DNA of 30,038 nt from a virus: positions 1 to 30,038 of IMG/VR virus record IMGVR_UViG_3300032282_000444. One strand, given 5' to 3'. This document shows, in pieces, positions 8,095 through 13,450 of this stretch (within the stretch, counting starts at the first letter, position 1; each line of letters starts with the position of its first letter). The position numbers were made by a program, and so were the translations under genes. The notes under the pieces were generated by a model, which saw nothing but the letters and a program-made list of their open reading frames with translations, did not search any database and was not told where the DNA came from.

Positions 8095-8519
8095 TGAAAT
8101 CAAATCTTACCTTATTAGTGTTCTCAATTTGCACAATTTTAGCACCCATTCAACCTTTAGTAATCATTGCAATTTTATCTATTATTTTAGATACGTGTTT
8201 TGGCATTTGGAGAAGCGTACGAAAAAGCGGATGGAAATCAATTCGTTCTCGTAGGCTATCTCACACCATCTCTAAGACACTTTTGTATAGTGGAGCAATC
8301 GTTTTTGTATTCCTGTTAGAAAAGTATGTTATAGCTGATATTCTTGCACACTTCATTGCTATTGATTTGGTGTTAACAAAAGCGTTTACTTTCTTCTGCG
8401 TTTACACGGAAATAAAATCTATCAACGAAAGTTACTTTTCAGTTACAGGTGTTAATGTATGGGATAAGTTTATTAAGTTTGCCAAACGTAGTAAAGAAAC
8501 CTTAGAAGACCTTAAATGA
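8094..8519 (+). CDS. Holin (phage_holin_4-like family)
   Basis: This 141-residue membrane protein has two hydrophobic segments near the N-terminus (about 4-20 and 21-38). A basic loop follows, with the family signature DTCFGIWRSVRKSGWKSIRSRRLSHTISK split over residues about 34-62. Further hydrophobic stretches lie at about 64-80 and 86-105. It would form lesions in the inner membrane that release the endolysin. The start is fixed by a TAATG junction, and the stop overlaps the endolysin start (ATGA). The Ile-Arg-Ser-Arg and Leu-Ser-His pattern is typical of holins beside GH108 lysins in Bacteroidota. Confidence 0.82.
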   Translation: MKSNLTLLVFSICTILAPIQPLVIIAILSIILDTCFGIWRSVRKSGWKSIRSRRLSHTISKTLLYSGAIVFVFLLEKYVIADILAHFIAIDLVLTKAFTFFCVYTEIKSINESYFSVTGVNVWDKFIKFAKRSKETLEDLK

Positions 8520-9079
8520 CATTAATAGAAAAATACGTTAAGTTCACAAAGAAATGGGAGGGAACTCTCAGCAGAGAAAAATCAGATTCAGCATCTAGCT
8601 ATCCGTGTCCAACTCCTTACAAGGGAAAAACGGGATATCACACCAACGTTGGAATAACTTATAAAGCGTGGGTAAGTTTCTTTGGAACTGATAATGATGC
8701 ACGTTTCTACCTGATGAATGCTGAGGATTGGTTTAAGATATTCAAAAAAGGATACTGGGATGCAGTTAGAGGTGATGCTTATAATTCACAAAACATTGCA
8801 GTATTCGTTACAGGGATGGCGTGGGGAAGTGGAGTTAAACAAGCGTCTAAGTCTTTACAAATAGCTATCAATCATTGTGGTTTACTTTGCACAGTAGACG
8901 GAATTATAGGAACAAAAACAATATTACTTGCTAATTCAATCGAACCTAAAAAATTATTTGATGCATTAACTGCTGAAAGAGAAAGATTCTTTTATGCAAT
9001 CGGAGTAGGTAAAAACGCTAAATTTTTAACAGGATGGTTAAACAGGCTAAACGATTATCGCTTTACATTTCGACCTTAA
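8516..9079 (+). CDS. Endolysin, GH108-type N-acetylmuramidase
   Basis: This 187-residue peptidoglycan hydrolase has catalytic Glu15 in KKWEG (family EGG/EGx motif) and the NVGITYKAW block (about 45-53). At about 110-150 it has a C-terminal helical region (VDGIIGTKT) like the PG_binding_3 domain usually paired with GH108. It would cut the glycan after holin triggering. No signal peptide is visible, so release depends on the holin. An insertion with two Cys-Pro/Ser-rich segments (about 22-37) lies between the catalytic Glu and the GIT motif. Its 3' end is overlapped by the spanin-like gene over 46 nt. Confidence 0.87.
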   Translation: MTLIEKYVKFTKKWEGTLSREKSDSASSYPCPTPYKGKTGYHTNVGITYKAWVSFFGTDNDARFYLMNAEDWFKIFKKGYWDAVRGDAYNSQNIAVFVTGMAWGSGVKQASKSLQIAINHCGLLCTVDGIIGTKTILLANSIEPKKLFDALTAERERFFYAIGVGKNAKFLTGWLNRLNDYRFTFRP

Positions 9080-9492
9080 TTATTTTAGGTTCGTGTTCTG
9101 CTAATTATCACGTTCTACGTGCAATCAAAAAAGGATATACTTGCGGTGATACCAGCGACACAATTACTATTTCTACGATAGACTCAATTCCTTACGTTTT
9201 AAGGGACTCAATTTATTGGGAGAAGGTAATCGTTCAGAAAGATACAATCGTTCGTTACAAGGCTTATAAAGTGCCTCAAACGAGATTTCAGACACGTATT
9301 GAATACAAGTACAAAGTAAAATACATCAAAGCAGACGCTTTAAAGACGAAATACAAAAATAAATACATAACTAAGACAAAAGTTAATTGGTTATTTGTAA
9401 TATTGGCATTCATTTTAGGATTCCTTGTTAGGTTATCCTTGAGTGAAACCTTTAGAGGTAGGTTACAACTTCTCACTAAACTATTCAGATGA
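9034..9492 (+). CDS. Putative one-component spanin (u-spanin): lipoprotein with C-terminal membrane anchor
   Basis: This 152-residue protein begins with a lipoprotein signal: basic MVKQAKR, a hydrophobic stretch, then lipobox LGSC with Cys21. It ends with a transmembrane helix (about 118-133) and a short basic tail. The middle, about 95 residues, is rich in Lys, Tyr and Thr and probably beta-stranded. An outer-membrane lipid anchor plus an inner-membrane helix in one chain is the architecture of u-spanins such as T1 gp11, which fuse the two membranes at the last lysis step. Placement after holin and endolysin, with a 46-nt overlap, supports this. No sequence similarity to known spanins is claimed. 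Confidence 0.68.
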   Translation: MVKQAKRLSLYISTLIILGSCSANYHVLRAIKKGYTCGDTSDTITISTIDSIPYVLRDSIYWEKVIVQKDTIVRYKAYKVPQTRFQTRIEYKYKVKYIKADALKTKYKNKYITKTKVNWLFVILAFILGFLVRLSLSETFRGRLQLLTKLFR

Positions 9493-10526
9493 GTAAACAA
9501 AGTAGATTCCGATTACAAGAAGACGAGATTGAAATATTAAACTCTTACAGGGCAATTAAATTAGAATCTAACGGACTAGGTTTAGACGATAAAGATGTAA
9601 AACACGGATGGTTAAAGTCTAAAAACGCTTCATTATTCTTTAAGAATCCAAACTTTAAGGAAGCTGAGGAAGTAAACTACAAGGAATTACAAGAACAAGT
9701 CTTACAAGACATCCGAGATTTTAAACCTGAATATCCTACAATTTTTAGGAATCCATCAACAGACGGACACTTGTTAGTAGTTGACCCTGCAGACATTCAC
9801 ATCGGTAAACTTTGCGAAGCGTTTGAAACAGGCGAGGATTACAATAATCAAATAGCAGTTAAACGTGTTAAAGAAGGAGTTCAAGGAATACTTGATAAGA
9901 GTTCTGGATTCAATATTGACAAAATCCTATTTATCGGAGGTAACGATATCTTACACATTGACACACCTAAACGAACTACTACTGGAGGAACGCCACAAGA
10001 CACGGATGGAATGTGGTACTCTAATTTTCTAATCGCAAAACAATTATATGTTGATATCCTTGAAACTTTGTTATCTGTGGCTGATGTTCATTTTACTTTC
10101 AATCCCAGCAATCACGATTATACACACGGTTTTTTTCTTGCAGACGTTATACAAACGTGGTTTAGAGGTTGTGATAATATTACTTTTGATTGCTCTATTG
10201 CTCATCGCAAGGGGTACTTATATGGAAAAAATCTAATCGGTACTACACACGGAGATGGAGCTAAACACGAACACTTACCTTTGTTGATGGCTACGGAGTT
10301 TCCACACGAATGGAGCTTAAGTAAGCACCGTTATGTGTACACGCATCACGTTCATCACAAAACAAGTAAAGACTTCATTGGAGTTACAGTAGAATCTTTG
10401 CGTTCACCATCAGGGACAGACTCGTGGCATCACAAATCAGGATACGCTCACGTCCCTAAGGCTTTGGAAGGATTCCTGCATCACAAAGATTTTGGACAAG
10501 TTGCTAGATTAACTCATATTTTCTAG
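9489..10526 (+). CDS. Calcineurin-like metallophosphoesterase
   Basis: This 345-residue protein carries the ordered metallophosphoesterase motifs: D102-x-H104, GGND (D153), NHD (208-210), H254 in GTTHGDG, and a THHVHH block (285-290) in place of the usual GHxH. The N-terminal about 85 residues are a separate helical region that could bind nucleic acid. Such proteins occur in many Bacteroidota phages without a proven role. Options include a DNA or RNA phosphatase or nuclease, or cyclic-nucleotide hydrolysis acting against host signalling. It is the last gene of the late operon, overlaps the spanin-like gene as ATGA, and is followed by a terminator. The fold is secure; the substrate is unknown. 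Confidence 0.8.
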   Translation: MSKQSRFRLQEDEIEILNSYRAIKLESNGLGLDDKDVKHGWLKSKNASLFFKNPNFKEAEEVNYKELQEQVLQDIRDFKPEYPTIFRNPSTDGHLLVVDPADIHIGKLCEAFETGEDYNNQIAVKRVKEGVQGILDKSSGFNIDKILFIGGNDILHIDTPKRTTTGGTPQDTDGMWYSNFLIAKQLYVDILETLLSVADVHFTFNPSNHDYTHGFFLADVIQTWFRGCDNITFDCSIAHRKGYLYGKNLIGTTHGDGAKHEHLPLLMATEFPHEWSLSKHRYVYTHHVHHKTSKDFIGVTVESLRSPSGTDSWHHKSGYAHVPKALEGFLHHKDFGQVARLTHIF

Positions 10527-10534
10527 TATATTTG
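10527..10534 (+). promoter_or_regulatory. Possible -7 box TATATTTG right after the late operon
   Basis: TATATTTG matches TAnnTTTG and a TTG lies at 10501-10503 (23-nt spacer). A transcript from here would be only about 50 nt before the terminator at 10562. It may be a chance match in A+T-rich DNA. Confidence 0.25.
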
Positions 10535-10561
10535 CATCTCATAGTTATTTGGTTTTAAATT

Positions 10562-10589
10562 AGGGGTATCGAAAGGTACCTCTTTTTTT
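10562..10589 (+). terminator. Intrinsic terminator ending the late region (GAAA tetraloop)
   Basis: A 9-bp stem (10562-10570 with 10575-10583, two G-U pairs) with a C(GAAA)G loop is followed by a run of T to 10589. It lies 35 nt after the metallophosphoesterase stop and would block late transcription from entering the convergent repressor-like gene. Confidence 0.88.
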
Positions 10590-10601
10590 GTCCCCAATTT
10601 A

Positions 10602-10656
10602 TCAAGTTTACGGGACTAATAACTTGACAAATATTTGCCACTATTTGCATTTAGTG
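10602..10656. repeat. Cluster of inverted repeats in the convergent intergenic region
   Basis: Three symmetric elements are packed into 55 bp: TCAAGTT (10602-10608) facing AACTTGA (10621-10627), the palindrome CAAATATTTG (10628-10637), and CACTA (10639-10643) facing TAGTG (10652-10656). TATTTGC is also repeated at 10632 and 10642, exactly 10 bp apart. This lies between the late terminator and the 3' end of the minus-strand gene. It may be a protein-binding site, a leftward terminator or part of an origin; I cannot tell which. Confidence 0.45.
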
Positions 10657-10672
10657 TCTTTTGTATACTTGA

Positions 10673-11215
10673 TTACCTTTTACGTGCCACTTCAATAGTG
10701 CTACCAAAAATATGTAATACTTCAAATAACCCATCCAACATAATATTTGTTTTACCTTGTTCAATTTTACGAATCACTTTTAGTGATATACCAAATCTTT
10801 CAGAAAATTCGGGTTGAGTCATTTTAATTTGTTTTCTTTTTTCTTTAACAAAATTGGCTATTTTTAGCATATCGAATCCATCGTCATCTGATAGAATTTG
10901 TTCTAAATTAGGACTGATTAATAAAGGACTTATTAAAATACTATTTAACAAATAAGCACCATTATTTAATTCTTTTTGAATCCAATATCTTTCTCTTGTA
11001 TCTATATCATCATTTATATTTAAGTATTCCAATACATCAACTATTGGACAATGTCCTATTTGTTTAAGTTCATTTACCCATTGATTAATCTTATCAGAAT
11101 GACTTTGTTTAATGTGCTGTAAAGGACGTGTCATTCCTTGAGTAGATTTACCTATATAATGTATTGAATTTGTGAATGGGCATTTTAATGCGTAAATTAA
11201 TCTTTTAGCTTCCAT
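10673..11215 (-). CDS. GIY-YIG nuclease-like domain fused to Xre-type HTH, possible phage regulator
   Basis: This is the only minus-strand gene. I take the ATG at 11215 (180 residues), because the GIY-YIG fold begins there (LIYALKCP, then HYIGKS at about 19-24); a longer frame from 11257 adds 14 unlikely residues. Arg30, Glu75 in TRERYWI and Asn91 fit the domain's usual conserved positions. Residues about 123-170 form a helix-turn-helix (MTQPEFSERFGISLKVIRKIEQGK) like HipB/Xre regulators. A DNA-cutting or DNA-binding module joined to an operator-binding module, lying between late and early regions, suggests a repressor or a self-limiting nuclease. Its A+T content looks higher than its neighbours'. 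The function is inferred. Confidence 0.75.
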   Translation of the reverse strand: MEAKRLIYALKCPFTNSIHYIGKSTQGMTRPLQHIKQSHSDKINQWVNELKQIGHCPIVDVLEYLNINDDIDTRERYWIQKELNNGAYLLNSILISPLLISPNLEQILSDDDGFDMLKIANFVKEKRKQIKMTQPEFSERFGISLKVIRKIEQGKTNIMLDGLFEVLHIFGSTIEVARKR

Positions 11216-11234
11216 ATTTATATCTGTTATAGTA

Positions 11235-11242
11235 TAAAGATA
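11235..11242 (-). promoter_or_regulatory. Possible -7 box for the minus-strand regulator
   Basis: On the minus strand this reads TATCTTTA, one base from TAnnTTTG, and with its 3' flank (TAC) it resembles the boxes at 13329 and 17777. It lies 19 nt upstream of the ATG at 11215. No good -33 TTG is seen at normal spacing. Confidence 0.35.
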
Positions 11243-11291
11243 CAAAATTGAATCCAATTTCTATATATAAGCACCCTATCGGGTACGTTTT

Positions 11292-11348
11292 AAACCTAGT
11301 AAAACCTAGCATTTTAAAAATAATTGTAAAAAAAATGAAAATAATTGT
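11292..11348. promoter_or_regulatory. Operator-like direct repeats upstream of the early promoter
   Basis: AAACCTAG occurs at 11292-11299 and 11302-11309, exactly 10 bp apart. AAAATAATTGT occurs at 11317-11327 and 11338-11348, exactly 21 bp apart. Both periods equal whole helical turns, so each pair would face the same side of DNA. The second pair ends 7 nt before the -33 TTTG of the early promoter. An ACCC-TATC-GGGT inverted repeat lies just before, at 11273-11284. This is a plausible operator for the neighbouring HTH protein, by inference. Confidence 0.45.
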
Positions 11349-11355
11349 TAAAAAG

Positions 11356-11386
11356 TTTGCTAGTTAAGAAATAGTATTTATATTTG
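11356..11386 (+). promoter_or_regulatory. Early promoter: TTTG-N19-TATATTTG
   Basis: TTTG at 11356-11359 and TATATTTG at 11379-11386 match the Bacteroidota -33 and TAnnTTTG -7 elements with a 19-nt spacer. The predicted start site, near 11390, gives a leader of about 33 nt before the ATG at 11423. It would drive the whole early operon. Confidence 0.75.
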
Positions 11387-11422
11387 TATATAATTAATTC
11401 ACAAACCCAAAAACAAAACGCT

Positions 11423-11593
11423 ATGAAAACTGCAACTTTTAAATTTTACGCAATGACTTCTGAAGGTTTAAAGTACACAATTGTTACTTGTCCATTATTA
11501 ATGGTTTTAAGTAGTGGTGGTATTTTAGTTCAAATGGAAGGTAAACCACAAGGTAAATGTATTGCATCAGAAAACGTAATATCAATTAACTAA
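11423..11593 (+). CDS. Small early protein 1 (56 aa)
   Basis: This is the first gene after the early promoter. The start is set at 11423, because the upstream open frame to 11384 overlaps the promoter -7 box. The 56 residues (MKTATFKFYAMTSEGLKYT...) look like a compact beta-rich protein with two Cys. The leader AAAACGCTATGAAAA is repeated exactly at the next gene (11596-11610), perhaps a shared translation signal. First-expressed small phage proteins often act on host functions, but nothing here identifies a target. Confidence 0.65.
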   Translation: MKTATFKFYAMTSEGLKYTIVTCPLLMVLSSGGILVQMEGKPQGKCIASENVISIN

Positions 11594-11603
11594 TAAAAAC
11601 GCT

Positions 11604-11771
11604 ATGAAAAAACAAGAAATGATTAAAACAATGATTGCAGAAGAAAAGCAATTATGGAAAGAAATGATGGAGTGTATTGATAAACTAGGATTACACGACA
11701 CTATTACAGATTTTGCAGTTGCAAGATGGTCATCTGTAAATAAATTAGTATGTAAACTTAGAGGAATATGA
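11604..11771 (+). CDS. Small early protein 2 (55 aa)
   Basis: This 55-residue frame has an N-terminal Lys/Glu/Met-rich amphipathic helix (MKKQEMIKTMIAEEKQLWKE) and a second helix ending KLVCKLRGI. It shares the 15-bp start-site repeat with the preceding gene and overlaps the next start as ATGA. It is unrecognised. A helical hairpin of this size may be a protein-binding inhibitor or a small regulator. Confidence 0.6.
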   Translation: MKKQEMIKTMIAEEKQLWKEMMECIDKLGLHDTITDFAVARWSSVNKLVCKLRGI

Positions 11772-11965
11772 AAACACTAAACGAAAATCAAAAGGACATT
11801 TTAAACGTGGTTTTACCGTTTGTAGCATTTTGGGCGGTAATGACGTTCTTTTTATCTACTACACCAAACTACATTAAAGAAGATAAAATCATTGAGGACT
11901 TACCTACGCACGTTCAAAGTCCAATATTAGAAAAATACGGAGAACTAATTACTAAAAACAAATAA
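11768..11965 (+). CDS. Small single-span membrane protein
   Basis: This 65-residue protein has one hydrophobic segment at about 13-30 (LNVVLPFVAFWAVMTFFL) between a polar N-terminus and a charged C-terminal tail. Early-expressed single-span proteins in phages can alter the host envelope or exclude other phages. No family is recognised, so the role is open. It is joined to the upstream gene by an ATGA overlap. Confidence 0.6.
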   Translation: MKTLNENQKDILNVVLPFVAFWAVMTFFLSTTPNYIKEDKIIEDLPTHVQSPILEKYGELITKNK

Positions 11966-11966
11966 G

Positions 11967-12308
11967 ATGAACAAATTTGAAATAACAGACTACACGCTTT
12001 CGGCTTTCCATATGCACTTGGAATATGTGTACGAAGAATATTGCTACGAAGTTCTTTGCGACTTTGATTGGTCGGATGATTGTACAGGACATTACACAGA
12101 CTTTACTATTACACCTTTGTCGGGTACGTTTTTTCACGAAACTACAGACGAAAAAGGAAACATTGAAATCACGGACGATTATAAGCAATGGCTACAAGAC
12201 AAAGTAAAGGAGTTCAGAAACCAAACGCTTTGGCTATACAATGAATCACTAGAAAAAATGCGTGATTTAGATACTGACGAAAAAGATTGGAGCTATTATG
12301 GTATTTAA
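11967..12308 (+). CDS. Hypothetical acidic early protein (113 aa)
   Basis: This protein of 113 residues is strongly acidic and aromatic-rich (EYVYEEYCYEVLCDFDWSDD at about 19-38) with a WLQDKVKEF helix near 75-83. Such acidic proteins sometimes mimic DNA, but no known anti-restriction family is recognised and I offer that only as a possibility. It starts 1 nt after the previous stop and overlaps the next tiny gene by 11 nt. Confidence 0.65.
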   Translation: MNKFEITDYTLSAFHMHLEYVYEEYCYEVLCDFDWSDDCTGHYTDFTITPLSGTFFHETTDEKGNIEITDDYKQWLQDKVKEFRNQTLWLYNESLEKMRDLDTDEKDWSYYGI

Positions 12309-12426
12309 ACTACAAAGAATGATTAAGTTCTGGAGAACGAAGTCATCACACGAAACAATTAGAGGTACATTCAATGAGGAACTTTACCTAAGAATATGTG
12401 AAATCAAATTTAAACAACAATTATGA
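12298..12426 (+). CDS. Small basic early protein (42 aa)
   Basis: This is a 42-residue basic frame, MVFKLQRMIKFWRTK..., starting inside the end of the preceding gene and overlapping the next start as ATGA. The overlaps on both sides and the absence of any gap without it support translation. No function is recognised. Confidence 0.5.
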   Translation: MVFKLQRMIKFWRTKSSHETIRGTFNEELYLRICEIKFKQQL

Positions 12427-12644
12427 AAACACCTATAGATTGGTTTGTTGAAGCGACTACGCATCAGCAATCAGAAAACGATTACTTTGAATTAATAGAC
12501 AAGGCTAACGATATGTTTAAAGCAGCAATTATTGAAGCTCACGGAGATAAGAAAAAAACGAAATCTAATCCTGATAGCATTGTAACTTATGGATATACTT
12601 ATACAGGTAAAGATTATTACAACGACAAATACGAGAAATTATGA
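12423..12644 (+). CDS. Hypothetical early protein (73 aa)
   Basis: This 73-residue protein opens MKTPIDWFVEATTHQQSENDYFELIDKA split over a helix, then a Lys-rich segment and a Tyr-rich end (YGYTYTGKDYYNDKY). Short proteins with a similar opening occur in Flavobacterium phages to my knowledge, without a known role. ATGA overlap upstream and a 4-nt overlap downstream place it in the early operon. Confidence 0.6.
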   Translation: MKTPIDWFVEATTHQQSENDYFELIDKANDMFKAAIIEAHGDKKKTKSNPDSIVTYGYTYTGKDYYNDKYEKL

Positions 12645-12757
12645 GCTACAAAAGAAAAGAAAACTACGAAGCATCAATGCTAGGAATCGCAGTAAGTTTA
12701 GTGCTAGGAACAGTGATAATTTTAGTATCAGGAATCATTAAATTATATACGTTATGA
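12641..12757 (+). CDS. Tiny membrane protein (38 aa)
   Basis: This 38-residue frame has a polar start (MSYKRKENYEAS) and a single hydrophobic helix (LGIAVSLVLGTVIILVSGII, about 14-33). It overlaps both neighbours as ATGA. Size and layout fit a one-span peptide; toxin-like or envelope-modifying roles are possible but not shown. Confidence 0.5.
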   Translation: MSYKRKENYEASMLGIAVSLVLGTVIILVSGIIKLYTL

Positions 12758-12906
12758 AATACAAACTAACATACAAAATAGGATTAGCAGTAATACAGGA
12801 ATGGATATTTACTTCTAAAAGTTTATGCTATTGGAAGAAAATGGACTTAATCGAAACAGGACGTTTTAATATGGGTAGTTTTTACATAGAAGAATTTAAA
12901 TTTTAA
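12754..12906 (+). CDS. Small early protein (50 aa)
   Basis: This 50-residue frame, MKYKLTYKIGLAVIQEW..., is probably an alpha/beta mini-protein, rich in aromatic and Lys residues. It overlaps the tiny membrane protein gene as ATGA and ends 4 nt before the DnaA-like gene. It is unrecognised. Confidence 0.5.
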   Translation: MKYKLTYKIGLAVIQEWIFTSKSLCYWKKMDLIETGRFNMGSFYIEEFKF

Positions 12907-12910
12907 AGTT

Positions 12911-13321
12911 ATGAAAGATAATTTAATGGACAAGGTAACGTACCTGATAGAACGAGATGGATTAAACAAACGCAATAGACACAGAGAAATAATATACAAG
13001 AAATGCTATCTAATGCACAGACTACGCAAAGAGCAGTTAACTCTTGGTGAAATAGGTTCGTATTTTAATCAGCATCACGCTTCGGTTTTACATAACATCG
13101 AAACGCATAAGAATATGAACAAGTACAACAAACACGAGTACACAACTATTATTCGTGAGTATCAGATATTCTTGAAAAACACGGAGTATTATATTGAACC
13201 AAGAGATTTAATTTCAGACGTTATGGATTCCACTAATTTGTACAAGCTCCAGAGAGTTAAACGATGGATTAAAGAAGGTAGATATAAAAATTTACAAGAC
13301 GATGCAACTTTAATTGAATAA
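12911..13321 (+). CDS. DnaA domain IV-like DNA-binding protein
   Basis: This 136-residue protein contains a helix-turn-helix (TLGEIGSYFNQHHASVLHNIETH, split at about 44-66) preceded by REIIYKKCYLMHRLRKEQL. This pattern is the same as the C-terminal DNA-binding domain of DnaA (Bac_DnaA_C: helix, IG..F..RDHxTVxHA). There is no ATPase domain. It opens the replication module and may bind the phage origin or host DnaA boxes, steering host initiators to phage DNA. The C-terminal half (about 95-136) is charged and unassigned. A promoter-like box and small terminator unit follow it. Confidence 0.7.
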   Translation: MKDNLMDKVTYLIERDGLNKRNRHREIIYKKCYLMHRLRKEQLTLGEIGSYFNQHHASVLHNIETHKNMNKYNKHEYTTIIREYQIFLKNTEYYIEPRDLISDVMDSTNLYKLQRVKRWIKEGRYKNLQDDATLIE

Positions 13322-13328
13322 GATTCGT

Positions 13329-13336
13329 TATCTTTG
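13329..13336 (+). promoter_or_regulatory. Promoter -7 box TATCTTTG
   Basis: TATCTTTG matches TAnnTTTG and continues as TACA, like the boxes at 11379 and 17777 (TAtMTTTGTAYA). The -33 region is weak (no TTG at 17-23 nt). Transcription would start near 13341, about 90 nt before a terminator. Confidence 0.5.
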
Positions 13337-13339
13337 TAC

Positions 13340-13430
13340 AGGATTCCTTCGACAACATAAATCCTACGGTATTATTGAGCCATTTTAATGAACAAGAGGT
13401 CGGATGCTTGGGATTTAAAGTGGCTTTTTT
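13340..13430 (+). ncRNA. Possible ~90-nt structured RNA or attenuated leader
   Basis: The stretch lies between a TATCTTTG box and a T6 tract. It can form a first hairpin (AGGATT 13340-13345 with AATCCT 13360-13365) and then the terminator hairpin at 13378-13425. It may be a free small RNA, or a leader whose terminator controls the replication gene that starts at 13451. No known RNA family is recognised. Confidence 0.4.
13378..13430 (+). terminator. Intrinsic terminator/attenuator before the replication gene
   Basis: An 11-bp stem with one G-U pair (13378-13388 with 13415-13425) encloses a 26-nt loop that has an inner CAAG/CTTG pair, and is followed by T6. Its end shares GTGGCTTTTTTATTG with the terminator at 20708, and both begin GAGCCA. 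It overlaps a false upstream start of the next gene at 13388. Confidence 0.65.
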
Positions 13431-13450
13431 ATTGCTTAACAATTTTTAAA

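Noticed and set aside
8057-8254. Frame of 65 codons over the junction before the holin
   Set aside because: It overlaps the holin in another frame and has the composition of a coding shadow, while the holin has a clear family signature.
11216-11257. Longer start for the GIY-YIG/HTH gene
   Set aside because: It would extend through the likely -7 box and adds 14 residues before the nuclease-like domain, which begins properly at 11215.
10673-11422. Lysogeny module
   Set aside because: A repressor-like gene is present, but no integrase, excisionase or attachment site can be recognised anywhere, so a temperate lifestyle is not claimed.
12025-12207. Frame inside the acidic 113-residue gene, and the minus-strand frame opposite it
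   Set aside because: Both lie wholly over a gene with good overlaps to its neighbours; neither has independent support.
13388-13450. Upstream ATG for the replication initiator gene
   Set aside because: It lies at the edge of a terminator hairpin stem and adds 21 residues without family similarity; the ATG at 13451 begins the recognised LPFFKF domain.
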